Shown piece after piece: positions 24,705 through 37,380 of a stretch of 64,000 nt of DNA (positions are counted from its first letter, which is position 1; each line of letters opens with the position of its first letter). The stretch covers positions 16,035,501 to 16,099,500 of the forward strand of contig OY754335.1 in assembly GCA_963573305.1 (NCBI GenBank), read 5' to 3'. Under the pieces are notes generated by a model. That model had not been told where the DNA came from, searched no databases, and was given only the letters and a program-made list of their open reading frames with translations. The DNA is from Pyrrhosoma nymphula. Lineage: Eukaryota; Arthropoda; Insecta; Odonata; Coenagrionidae. A program made the translations under genes and the position numbers.

Positions 24705-27700
24705 TGTCGAAATTCCACAAAGTCACTTCGCCTACCATCGAGTTATTACAGTTTCCTGCTCTCTTTTCTTCCCTCTCTCCGTATTTCACAGGACAGGAGA
24801 GTTGCCACGGTAAATTATTGTTAGTCTATGTGTTGTAAGTGTGGTGAGGACACAAAACTACATTGACCCGTTTAAGGGTCATTGAACAGATTTCAAGGAA
24901 CTGAAAGAACTACGCCTAAGAAAGCTCGCTGTTCCCTGAGCCTCTTTATCTATATGAGCAAAGGACAAAATTACTCCATTCGGAAGAGATTGGAGTGCAA
25001 TACCATTTGTTGCACTCGGATCGTTTTAGTTCTGTAGAGGGACTGCATTGTTACCTTTGAAAACGTCAGCTGCATGCCTGGCCACAAACCGTATCAATAG
25101 AAAACAGGTGGGCAATGGAGCACAGAAGAGAACTCCCAAGTTAGGAGGAGGAGGAGGCAGATAACTCTAGTTACGGGAGGAGGCAAGATGGAAGATGAGG
25201 AAGCAAGGTAGATAGGACGGGGGAGCATGAAGTCATGTACGTACAATATATTGTAACCTAAGCCAGGAGTGCGCTGCTACGCTCAAGGTTCTAAGGGATA
25301 GAATAAGAAACTGCCGTAGCATGAGCACTATATCACCCATTCCCGCTTTGAAATTGAGTGACATATTTACCTGGCTCTTGCTGGGTCTTTGATCGACTGG
25401 TTGCGAGGATTCTACGTGTTATTTATCCAACCGAAGGTTTTTATTGACATATAAACTCGCAAATTCAGTAAAATATTTTAGTTTTAGTGCCTATTTGATT
25501 ATTTAGGTCTTTTATCCTTATTACAGCGACTTTAGTCAAAAGCTCAATTACCGCTCAAAGTGATAGAGGACGTGTGATACTTCATTTATCTAAGAAAATT
25601 ATTAGGACTTCAGCTGATCAGGACATGATTTGTTGTCTATTACATAATTCCCATTTCTGTAGTGCGACTAATAATTTACACAAAATTCCTATTTATCTTA
25701 AACACTTTTATATTCCAATTGTACAAAATATCTCATGAATGAAAACCTCTAACGATATTAAGTCTTACAAAGAATTGAGTTCCTCCGAAGCAAAAGGATA
25801 CAGGATAATATAGGCTACCTTCATAACTTGAACTGTAAGGCCAGTGAATGACGCTTACAAAATCCCAGACTTTTCCTTAAGGATCAAAGTGAGGTGAATG
25901 GCGGTGAAAACAGAACCAATCCTAACCCACCTCTAAGTGTCACCAAGGTCTAAAGCGAGGTGAAGAATGATCACACTGAGTGGGATGAGACATTCACCGG
26001 GGATAACACAAATGGACAAAAAACGAGAGGGATGGTAATGTGGAGAGAAAGTACACCAGGGAATCTAAAGATGAGCCAGCCCGAGTGTGTGGTTTGGGAG
26101 GTTTCTTTTCTTATTTTTAAATGTAAAAGGAAATACGGCATATACGACTCCGAGAATGGCGTGCGAACAGCGGCGAGAAGGAAGAGCCAGGGTAGTTCCA
26201 GAGAGAGGGGAAACCCAGAAGGAGAGAATCCAACCCTTTAGGGTCCTCCCTTTTAATTATCCAGCTCACACAAATACCTCTTATAAACCACCCAAGGCAC
26301 ATTATCCTTCCAGCTCACACACACAACACCCTTGTTCTCTTAAGGAGGTCCCACTAGAGTGGCCGTATGTCTTGGACTCCCCTCACGCCCAGCTACCTGC
26401 TTCCCTTTGCTCCCCGTTCCCTCTTACCCTTCCTCAAATCCAATCTAGGGGTGTTTTTAGATAGCTGATCCCATCAATACAGAGGGTAGGGTGGGGAGGA
26501 AGGACGTTGGGGACCAAGGAAGGTGGGGTCCGTCAAGGACGATGTGAGAGCAAAGGGTTAAGGGCGAGGACCAAAGGAGAAAAGCAAAGTTGGGAAAGAG
26601 CTCTGTAAGTTCTACCCACAAGGTAAATGGGGAAGTAAGGGGCAGACACAGGGGTGAATTCTCCTTTTCCACTTCCCCACTTGTCTCTTCCCTTTACGTT
26701 TCAAGCTACATGAGGGACAGCTCGGACCCAAAACAACCCAAACACGCCCACCCAATCTGCTTTTAAGACCCTGAAACTAACTCCTACTCATACTCCCATC
26801 CTTTTCTCCGTGAGAGTCTTCCTATTTCACCCTTTCCTAATTCCGCTTCCTTGTTACCTATGGTCTCCTAATCTTAAGGCAGTTCCACAGTGAAATGATC
26901 TAATGGTCGGTTTGAGTCATATTCCTGCTACTTATAGGAAAAGCCTGGATGACTATATCAAAAAACTTACAACCTTTCCATATTTATTTCACGTGAATTG
27001 CATGACAATACATGAGCTTGAAGGGGAGAATGGGTGAAGTGGAGGGAAAAAGAGTGAGTACTTTTTCAGAACTAAGATAATGCAACTCTTGCGAAAAAAT
27101 GGTAAGAAGACAAGTGTTTGTCCAAGAAATTAAGTGGTGATAGAATGACGGCATAAAAATATTTAAATTATGAGCGTATTTATGCAAATATTGTTCAAAA
27201 TTTAAATAATTTAATTTAAGTGGTGGTAAAATCGGCGTTTAGATCTTTAAAAAGGGCTAATCAAGGCGACCTTAAAATAGATCTTAAAAATGTGCTAATG
27301 AGTTTTTCGACTGCTTTTGCATTATCGTAGGTACTTTTGATTCTCCCACACCAAAGGCAGCAATAATATCTTTTCCGCCTTACACAGGCATAATTTTCGT
27401 AGAAAAAGATATTATTAGCGAATATCTCCGGGGAAATTAAATTGCAATAGAATTTAGCAGGAAACTATCTCTTAGAGTTATTAGACAATTATTTCAATTA
27501 TTGAAGTCAAAAAGTGTAAGTTCAAAGTACTGAGTCATCCATCGACACCTAGTATTAAATAATAAATTTATTCGTCAACTTATATCCATATTTAGTCATG
27601 TAGGGACGGAAATACTTTATGACGCTTTTCGGAGGTTTTTTTCGAAAGATAAGGACGAACACGTGCAGGGTCCATAGTTTTTGGCATTAAAGTATTTGAA

Positions 27701-30700
27701 GCATTAGTTGAATGCTATGAAATCACAATAGCTAATGTTTTGTAGGATCATCGTCATAATTTTTATTATTTTACCGTAAAAGAGATCCCCAGAGTATCCC
27801 CCGTGCAGAGTATCCCCAGCAACATTTAACATAGTATCACTTTTCTACCCCCTATCAAATTGGATAAAAAAGATATGGTGATGCAATAGGTAGTCTTTGA
27901 AACCTCTAAAATTTCATTCTGTGGTGTATTTTAGTGGAGCAAATAACCAGATGTTGGTTCAATCCTCAAAACAATCGGTATTCTGCAATTGAAACATAGC
28001 GAATTCTTATGCATGCGATTCCCCGTCTAACAATCAGATGTTAATAAAACGTTTGTTTTTATAAATGCAATGTATCCCAATTAAGGTGAGCATTAGCCCC
28101 ATCTTACGGTATGTTACTTCTACTTGAACCCGCTTCTCACTATTTTTATTCCACTCAGCGTTTTGCTTTCCCTCTTTCCACCACAGTTATATCTCCAGGC
28201 CGACGAGGACACAAACCCTCCGTTATAGACCAATAAGCACTTGCCTATGGTGTGACACCGTAACTTTCTCGAATGGTCAGCCCAATGCGTCACGAACCCC
28301 TTTTCAACCAACCGTGGAGATTTCTTGTCATACTTCAGAGGTTTTCCCTTAAAAAACTGAGCGTCTCCCCCTGAAATCCTATTATTTCAATCTAACGTTT
28401 CCATCATTCAGCATGACTATTTCTATCCCATATTCTGAAATTTCCAAGGGTATTAAAACTAAGCAAGACAGGTAATTTGAAAAATATTTGTTTGATCAAA
28501 ATAATCGGGCATTTTGAGGTAGTGGAGCACATTCACAGACCGTCTTAGTAGTACATATATAGGCAAAGTCTTTCTCTGTTCCTATTACTGTGGCATGGAT
28601 TACAGTTTTTGTAATATCTCGTGCGTATAACAAAGATATGCTGTTCATGCTTTAACTTAATACTTTGAGGTAGGCATAGTTTAAGCTGCAGATATAGATG
28701 AGGTGCTGTAAAACATTAGGGAAGGTAAAATATTTGTTAGATTTACAGCGATTATAACGGGTCATTAAAAATATTTGCAGGCATAAAATTACCGAGTGAA
28801 AAGGCAATTGCTCCGAGAAGTCAAACGAATGAGATCAGCAAAATTATCACTAGCCGTTGATGAACCCTTAAAGCCAAGCCAAAAGAGAAGACTGAAATAA
28901 AAGGGTTACATTCTAAAGCCGTCCTATTTTATGCCTGAGACATATATTTGAGGGAAGAGGAAACACCTATCGTGTATTTTAAATGTAGGTTTTGAAGTTA
29001 AGCGATCGAATGAGCTAAACAGAAAAACAAAATATTTCGCCAAAAAGCGGTTGAATAAGTAAGATCGTTAATTTTTTTCTAGTTAACCAGAGTACAAAGA
29101 ATAGATTGGCAGAGAACTTACCGTACCAATGCAGGGTAAGTTAAAGTTATACATATTAGTAAGGTAATAGTAGAAGTTACAGTCAACGAGACGTTGAGAG
29201 TAAACTCAGACGTAATTGCAGAAAGGGTGGGGAGATGAAAGGCAATTCTGGACGTGAACTACAATCTAAAATAAGAGATACAATAGGTTGCTTGAGGCAC
29301 TAGTAGGTAGCAAATATGATGTAATTTATTCGTGTTGGATAGTCATTACGGAAAAATAAAGAGTGTACAATTCCCTGTTTTAGTTATGCTGTCAACGGAT
29401 CTTTCAGACTAAGTACTTTTACTAGAGGCACATTATTTTTTCGCGACGGGAACACGTAACTACGTAAAAATATAGTCATCATGAATTAATTAAAATAAGC
29501 AATTCAGAATCACTAGACATTTCACAAGTTAATGAAGTAATTTTGTGTATCTCAGAAATGCTTTAGAATAAGTTTTACAAGTTAGTATGAAAAATGTGCT
29601 ACGACGGTAGCAGTTAACCCTAAGACGGACAACGCACAACATTGCATCACACGCTATACAATGATTCTTGCAACCAAATGCACTTTTACTGCATAAGTTT
29701 GCAGTAGCATTCATTTCCATAGTTTTCTAAGACTCCATTCCCCACTTGTTTGGTTTATCCGTGATCTCTTTGGATTAAGGGAAGCAAAAACGACAGAAAG
29801 ATTTCCAAAGCTTGATATGAATTTTTTTATATACGAATAATGACCTCCTTTTGTGGATTCTATTGTGAAAAGCAATTCCCTCGAAAGCTCCTCTACACTT
29901 CATATGCATATTCATGGCGTTTATTGCTTCAAGCCTACTATTCTCCGAACATGAAAGCAACTTTTGTTTGTGTTTTGAGCCATTAAGAATTAATTCCCTG
30001 TTTTCAATTAACGGGTAAATGGAGACGAGGAGCTAGCTCCTTTCCGTGTGTTTTTCTTCTTCTGAGCAAGAAAAAATTGCGAGATACGTTACGGAAATTC
30101 ATTCTCTTACTTTTTCCGGAGGCTTTAACGAATTAATACTATAGATAAAAAATTCAAACGGTCTTCTTAACTTCACCCTCTATTCATATCCTTCTCGTCT
30201 GAGGGTTTAAGGAGGCACTGCTAATAAAAAGTGCACGGAAGCTGCGGGAATGCTTTATAAATAGCCACAAAAGAGCAGGTTGATACTAATAACGAAGATT
30301 AGACTAATGACGATGGGACATGCTTAGAGCTTTTGTTAACTGGATTATGAAAAAAATAGTGTGTTTTTTTGAGAGACCGTGATTTTCTTCACAGACTGGA
30401 AGAATTTCCTTTACTGCCCTTCATCGCAGGCAACAATACAAATAAAAACTGCACAGAGTAAAGTACTCTCAGCCAAAATATTTTTATCGCGCGGTCATTT
30501 TGTTATTGTTAGTCTTAAACGGTAAATGAAACAGCTTATGGTGAAAATACGTATGTTCCACGATCCATTTTCAAGTGTTTCAAGGATCACTCGCCGTAAC
30601 TCAAAATTAATCCCAACAATGCCGAGAATGCAGCCCTCATGTACCTCAGCTATGGCGTCTTTTAGTCAGTAAAATGTTTGGCTGAGATAATATATAGTTT

Positions 30701-31669
30701 AGAAAATGTATATTTTTTCATCTAGTATTTTTCATTATTTAGACAATATTTCCCGATTACAGTGGAAGTTGATAATTCAAATATTTGGTAATGTGAAAGA
30801 GTTTAAACATCATTAACAAATACCACACAGATGGAATTATTCTATTGTAAGGAACCACCTTTTCCAAAAGCATAATCCTATTTAAAACTATAGCTCTAGA
30901 TTCTCATCATTTCCGAATACTTTATAAAAGTGAATGGTACTTCAAAGTTACTAGAAGGTTTGGTTTGGTAAACGTTTTTCATGGCCCCATATTAATTAAT
31001 AGTTTCAGATGCTAATTCATTTTAAAGTTTTATTGCAAAACTTTTTGTCATATTGTAAAAATTTGCTGTAGCGCATAAATATAAATATACCAAACACTTA
31101 TTATTCCGAGACCATCCAGGAATTAATATGTTTTTATGTGGCTAGCCCTTTTTGAATATGCGTTGGCACGTAATCCTTTTTCATTATGAACAGCGGCTTT
31201 CTTTATGGCGGCCTTAATATACCGCCAGGATTTCATTACCTGAAATAATCTAACTTGGATGAATGGCGTCTACCTTAGGTGCTAAAGCGGAATACCGATG
31301 TATCAAGGTTTCAGTTCCAAAAGTTTGGATACCTTGACATGTAACAGTGCGGCAAGGGGATGCTCTGACGCCGTGAATCCCATAGCGGTGGCTCACGATA
31401 CCATGTTCTGTCTCCGTGACCGTTTGCCTTGCTTGCCTTCTCACTCTGTCATGGCGATTAGCCGAGCGAAAATGAATCCTCCCACTGTCGTGACTCTCGT
31501 GAGATATTATTCCACGCAACCAAGTAGAAGGAAAAGAAATGAAAAAAAAGAATCGAGAAGTTCAAGCGGATGTGAAAAAAGAAAGGTTGATTCGATAAAA
31601 ACTAAGCCCTGGAGTAAGATACCGGCTTTCGAGTTTTTCAAAACATGAAGACGATTAACAAAAAACTTT
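24705..31669. other. Long stretch with no recognised gene; purine/pyrimidine switches at 26.0-26.9 kb
   Basis: ORFs up to 125 codons occur at 25960-26464, but two frames and the opposite strand are open together. The plus strand there alternates purine-rich (26000-26240), pyrimidine-rich (26240-26455), purine-rich (26460-26680) and pyrimidine-rich (26690-26870). Elsewhere the DNA is AT-rich and empty. Around 31250-31520 GC rises, with opposing 89- and 116-codon ORFs that show no domain, immediately upstream of a retrotransposon tail. Confidence 0.4.
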
Positions 31670-32300
31670 GAGGAGATTCATGGGCATAGGAAAGAAATAT
31701 TACATGGAAATAGCACCGGAAAAAAAACAAAAACAAAGGTAACATCAAAGGAACCAATTCAATGTAAATTACAACTAAACAAGGACATCATAGAGCAGGT
31801 AATGAAATTCAAATATTTATGAGCAGTTTTAAGTCATTATGGACATTTATATGCAGAAGTTAATGAACAAATAACAGAAGCAGAAAAAATTGGGGGCTGC
31901 TAAAACCAGACAATATGGAGAAATAAATACTTGCGAACAGAAGCAAAAACAAGAATATACAAAGCAGTAATTAGACCTTTAATGACATACTCCATGGAAA
32001 CTACGGCACAAACAGGTAAAACAAAACAGAGAATACATATTGCAGAAATGACCGCAGTAAGGAAAATAGTGGGCAAGACAAGATTAGATAGGGTCTCCAA
32101 AGAAAACATTAGAGACCTATGTAAGATACCTCCAATAACATAATGGACAAATAAAAGGAAAGAAGAATGGAATGAACATATATCACTAATGGACGACTCA
32201 AGAATCGCCAAGATAGTAAGGGTCAGGATACCATCAGGAAGGAGAAGCACAGGTCGACCATGCAAAAGATGGCCAGATAACCTTAATTTATGACTCATAA
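31670..32300 (+). pseudogene. Non-LTR retrotransposon tail, longest copy (RTE-like)
   Basis: This is the clearest retroelement piece. With stops and frame changes it reads in order: a segment like IIEQVMKFKYL (about 31785-31830), a DxxTIWRNKY-like block (about 31900), RIYKAVIRPLMTYSMETTA (31951-32007), an RKIVGKTRLDRVSKENI block (about 32059-32109) and WNEHISLMDDSRI (from about 32170), then GRRSTGRPCKRW (about 32240-32275) before a stop. The order and spacing match the C-terminal region after the RT palm in RTE-like non-LTR elements. The stretch 31931-32143 is still open (70 codons). The 5' half of the element is missing. Clade assignment is from memory of consensus sequences. Confidence 0.88.
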
Positions 32301-34229
32301 AGGCCTAATCAGAAAAAAAACAGGCGAAAATGCCTTTGAAAAAGAAGAGTTTATCGAAAGTATTGATGTTATTTTGGTGTTCTATTGACCATGGTAGGTT
32401 TTCAAAAGCCGCAGGTAAGATCCATAATCAAATGACGATTATGCACCGATTATATCGTGCTTTTTTAAATCGACTGCGCTTTCACCCCGCGTATTTTCGG
32501 ACCGCATAATAATGCTTCGCATATTGTAGAATATTTCAATTTGTCTCATTTTGGATTAGAATCACTTTTAGCTATAATCTCCGTTTAATATGGTTAAATA
32601 TTAATGGACAGAACAAGGAGAAATATTTCTGTAGAGCCATTTAGATGCTACTACTCAACACTCTACTAAAAACTTCATTCTTTAATCAACGTTTGATTTT
32701 TACCTTTACGACTATAGTTACTTCAACAAATGGTATATTGTGATGGCAAAACACACTCAGTTCAATTCCTTCGACAAATTAATGAAGACCAACGGACTCA
32801 ATAGTATACCCCCTGACAAGTCAGCTGAATTTGAAAAAAGGGAAATGAATCTTTGCATAATTTCTTACTAAAAACTACGTAAATATTAGTGTAACAATGA
32901 GCAACACTTTATATACGTACTTACTTTAGCCCCAAAAACTCTTTTAGCACAGATTCATCAACTATCTTCGGAAAACTTAAGTCCTTTAGTGATTTAACTG
33001 TTGAGTTGGAGGTAGCTTACCTGCAAAGAAAGACAAATATTTGTTAACCCAAATTGTTATATTTTGCATACCTGATGGAGTTCGTTAATTTAGTAAAACA
33101 ACACTTTTAATTGTCCATAATTTTTTAAAAATATAAGTTAAATTTACAACTGATATCACCTTCCAACATACAGTGCTATTACTTGAAATATATAGGTTAT
33201 AGATTTCTTATGAAATACATTTTGTGATACAAAATTAATAAATGGAAAACCTGAAGCTGCTAAATATATGAAACATTCTTAGTGTCTAGCAAAAAGAGCC
33301 AAGATCTTCAAAAAAACATTTTGGAATTAAGGAGATACGGTAGGATGCAGGAAGTAAATTTCAAGTTTGAAATCTACTGAACGTCAATTTTTGGGCTCAT
33401 TGATTCAGCCGCGCCGTGAAAAATCAATTGTAAATAGCTCCTCGATGAGGGTTGGTTTTCAGTGATATGTGGATGCACTGGTTCTGGGAGGCCATGGTAC
33501 CATGGAATCCAGACTTCAGAACCGTTGAAGCGAATCTCACAATTGCCGATGCAATTGCCATTCAAATGAAGATAACGGATTCTTTATCTCGCGGCACGTT
33601 AAAAAAATTACTCGCGCTATTTGCCTATCACGAAAACCAATTGCAAAAAGATGCAAAGAAACGAATTATTGGATCACCAAATAATCATGGCCTGATTATA
33701 ACCACTCTCTCTCTCCTCACATTCTAACGCACATCCTATTACGCCAAGAAATATTTCCTAACCATATTATACTACAACAAATATTAAATTTTTAACTTAT
33801 CTTCGGTATTGCTCAGAGGCTCATTCATTAGTTTTTTTTTTCAATTTTTTTCATGCATACCAAGCCAATACGATTTTGCATCTTATAGTCCAGCTGCTAA
33901 GCCCATTTTCATTCAAAATAATACCCGGGCACTTAAAGTGAAACACCTGCGTTATTCTATGCACATTTAGGAAGTGAAAAATACAGAACTATTGCGAGTT
34001 CGGCAATTAACCAAACTTCATATGACAATAGTTGTGGAATGAAGATGAGCCAAGGGAAAATGAGAACACTTCTGAGATGATGAGGGGACAAAGGAAGGGA
34101 AAGAATGGCAAGGACTGAGAGGGTGATGGAGTGAGAGAAAGGGACGGATTCGTCAGACAAATGACAAAAACCGCAAGCGTGGAAAAGAGTGCTTAAAAAT
34201 TACCGCGCCCGAGCAGGATTTCGTGATTC
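32301..34229. other. No recognised gene
   Basis: AT-rich. ORFs at 33374-33565 (-) and 33452-33727 (+) overlap and show no family. 33990-34150 is purine-rich on the plus strand. Confidence 0.4.
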
Positions 34230-34730
34230 TTTTTGTCTCCTCCCCCACAGTTCTTCCGCGCGGATGGTCTCGCGTCTTTTGTTTGTGCTCACCAACTTTT
34301 TCCACTCAAGCCGCGTTATGAGGCTTGGCGCCCTTGTCCACCTCTTCAAGTGCCTGGCCCACCCCACGATGCACTGGTGAGAGTGTGCGCGTATCGTATT
34401 CATTTGCACAGATCCTTTTCCCCATGTGATGACTCTTTCCTCACTCCCCCATCGGACTCTCCTTCCCTCCCTACCCAATTCAACACTAACTCCCTCCCGC
34501 CGAAAAATTGGAGGAGCCCGAGACAGATGAATGTCAGGGATCTCCCACAATCCACCTCCCTCCGACCTCCCCCCTATCTTTCTCTCCCACCGTTCTTATT
34601 GTTTGGCAGGTGCCAGAGAACAGTGCAGTGGAGGGGGAATGAGGAGTGGAAAACGCACAAAGAAGTGTGGGATATGTTAAGTGGCAAAGAGGACTGGATG
34701 AAGTGGAGGCGCGAAAGACAAAAAAAGTAA
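34230..34730 (+). other. GC-richer block; possible exon between a splice acceptor and a donor
   Basis: A frame of 165 codons runs through 34233-34730. It contains a textbook-looking 3' splice site, TTTTGTCTCCTCCCCCACAG ending at 34250, and a donor-like GGCAG followed by GTGCCAG at 34610. An exon of about 359 bases would fit. Against this, a 116-codon frame is open on the opposite strand over the same DNA, the product is Pro/Ser-rich from a pyrimidine-biased stretch, and I recognise no domain. I regard it as a weak candidate only. Confidence 0.18.
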
Positions 34731-35528
34731 AAAGAAATACAAGGGGTGGCAGTGTCCCTCTCAGCGAGCAAATAAAAAAATGACGGGGACACTTGATGTT
34801 TGTTTTTTAATGAAATCCGTAGTAGCGAACCGTCCACCCTTATCCGCGTCCTCCCGAGTACAGGTGAGGAGTTCATTCCTGGACATCACTTCGATGAAAT
34901 TCTCGGCACATGAAGACCTTAGGCATCCCGCTCTCTCATGGGGTTCATGAATCGCTGTAATGGATAGGTACTATAATTCCGCAGCCAGAGTCAATGCTGA
35001 ACCACTTTTATCAAAACTGTTTCCAACAGGGAAATGTAGCAGGTAATATCATTCACCGAACCCATAAAACCTAGCTTACCAGTTATATTTGCCGGGGAGC
35101 TGTGGAAACTGTTTGATGTGTATATGCAGAAACTAAAGCTTAAACAGGTGAAGCATCGTATGAATAACTAAACAACTGGAGATCAAAATAATTACATTAG
35201 ATTTAAATAACACTAAGGCGATAAGAAAAACCTAAGCGTGTTTTTTTTATCCCAACTGATTCCCATGCAGCAACTACAAAATTGTTTGTTTAAACAAACA
35301 AAGCACTTCAACGAAAGAGTTTTCCATAAATATCTTTTATTCATTCCCATGTTTCTGTCTATCTCTGTGAAATATGTGGAAGGTTACAACTTTGTCACAT
35401 TACCCCCATCGATATAATCTCCCAGCGCACTGTTAATTTCAAGAAGACGCATGCGTTGCGAGAGAAGAGATTTGCTGGAAATGTCATCAATTGATTTCTT
35501 TTGTAAGCCCAGCCAACAAAAAATATTA
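34731..35528. other. No recognised gene
   Basis: Mixed composition with a 100-codon minus ORF (34574-34876) antisense to the previous block. No signature. Confidence 0.35.
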
Positions 35529-35590
35529 CTTGAAAATGACCTAACGGTCGAAACGCGTTGTACTTCAATAAATTTGTGGAAAAGTGCCAT
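35529..35590 (+). mobile_element. Penelope-like element end with hammerhead-like core
   Basis: The sequence has the layout of the hammerhead-containing ends of Penelope-like retroelements. TTGAAAAT aligns with the CUGANGA core (two changes), followed by the perfect stem-loop GACC-TAAC-GGTC and then GAAAC. After GAAAC come GCGTTGTACTTCAATAAA and TTTGTGGAAAA. The same order (GAAAC, GT-GTA, A-rich, TGGAAAA) is seen on the minus strand at 63722-63779, so the two are related copies. No RT or GIY-YIG endonuclease coding sequence is nearby, so this is a solo end or a truncated copy. Ribozyme activity is unlikely given the core changes. Confidence 0.6.
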
Positions 35591-36566
35591 CTCTCTTTTC
35601 ATTAAATTAAAACAAAAAATATACTGATATTAAGCTTATTACTTTTTGATTTGTCATCATTTCGATCACTATCGTGTGATGTTATCATTCCTTTACTTTT
35701 CATGCAAACTATCCCCGAGGGCAGAATCAAATAATGCATAATAAGCATGCTGACTATGAGTTTCAGCAAGGATACATCACTCTAAAATGTCAAAGGAAAA
35801 CATCAATATAGCCAATTTCGAAGAACTAAGAGTTGTTAGCTACAAGAACAAATACATATAGAATAGATGAACGCTCATCCAAACGAAGTGGCACATGGTA
35901 GAATAGCTCGAAAATGAAGTAATTTATGCACTTTGATAAACTGAAGATTAAAGGATGGGAAAATGTAATTTAAACGTTCTTATTTTCCCCTGGATTTAGT
36001 TCAATACTATATGAATACATCGAAGAGGACAGCTGTAGTGCTCGTCAATAACAAGAATAAGAAAATTAGTAACTTAACCTGATGTTAATTCGGAGGAGAA
36101 TAACTGACGGTGCAGAGGGGGCATCAACCTTTTAAGGAGAGTAATGAGCTTAGCTTAACAGCCATATTGATTTAGAAGGGCAGGGAGGGTAGTCAGGCAC
36201 TAAATGTCCGCTGGGTTGACGGAGGCAGAAAATCCACCCTATCCGTATTTCAAACCGCACTTCTCAACAAGGTCGGCCAACACACCTCCGGCCAAGTGTC
36301 TGACTCCATTCCAAGCAACTAGGCTCCTCCTACAAAAGCAGTGCTCGGAGACGAGGCAAGAATAAACAGGCACGGAAGCATATCGGCAGATTCTGTGAAA
36401 ACAATTAAGGTGCGTGACACTTACTCTCCAGAAATTCTAAGGAAAAATGCATACCCAATGGATAAAGATTCACACGCAGTGACAATTGATTAAATCGCCT
36501 CTTCATGAGAGTCAAAGGCTTATCCGAATTTTGATAGAATTTTCATCACCAATAGTTATCAATCCC
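35591..36566. other. No recognised gene
   Basis: AT-rich, with only short chance ORFs; no repeat boundary seen. Confidence 0.4.
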
Positions 36567-37380
36567 AAGATTGGTTTGCTGTAGCTCTCCACTCCACTCT
36601 CCTATCTCTCTCAATCTGTCTCAATCTCACCCCGATAAAGACGTTTATTTACATCTGTATATATATACCAACCGTTTCATATACTAAATTAAAGACTACG
36701 CGTTCATAGAAATGATTCAGTTGCTAGGCGTAGTGATTCAGAAATGCACCAATAGATGGCAAGCCAGCTCCCATATACCTTCTCCACTAACTGACTCGTG
36801 GCGCGGGCGTATAAATTTTTCGAAGTACACATATTATTTCTAAAAAAAAATAAATAAAATGCAATTCTCACGAACCGTCAAGGAGATTTTAAAGTTATTT
36901 TTATGATTATCTGTTAACTATGAAACCACACATTAATTTTAATTTTATCAAGTACTTTATTAATCACTTTTCGGATATTTCGTGAAAATGTTAACCTGTT
37001 TTAGTAGGGTTTTCAACGAGTACCTACATAATTTTTCACTTTGAGGTCATACATAATTTGTCTGATGTGTTCCATTCTTGGTCTTCATCTATAACTCTTA
37101 CCATATTTTTCCCCTCCCATAATTGTTTTTCAAGAAGCTATTGTGTCGTAAAATTCGTCAAATAAAATGTTCTCTTCTTCTTCTCTGAGTTTCCATTATA
37201 TGTACATTTCGCTCCAACACTTTGTGGCGCTTCTTCGTTTGTGATCCTCTCCGTCCATGTTATCTTCATTATTCTTCGATAGCACCACATCTTAATTGCT
37301 TTCAATCTCTTTTGCTCTTCAGCTGTTATGGTCAAGGCTTCACTTCCATGTATCAGCATGCTTCAATTATACGTTTTGAC
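36567..37380 (-). pseudogene. Non-LTR retrotransposon tail, interrupted by inserted DNA
   Basis: The minus strand of 37138-37359 encodes a tail beginning MLIHGSEALTITAEEQKRL and containing WCYRRIMKITWTERITNEE, the segment after the RT core. Further along, 37100-37020 continues with a piece like DEDQEWNTSDKLC. The terminal RRVEWRATANQSWD block, however, lies at 36610-36568. Compared with the copy at 280-650, the sequence is broken by extra DNA at about 36607-36667 and about 36680-37018; the short piece CCAACCGTTTCAT between them still matches. So the copy is 5'-truncated and then carries one or two later insertions. Confidence 0.75.

Noticed and set aside
31900..32298. 132-codon minus ORF
   Set aside because: It is antisense to the retrotransposon tail on the plus strand.
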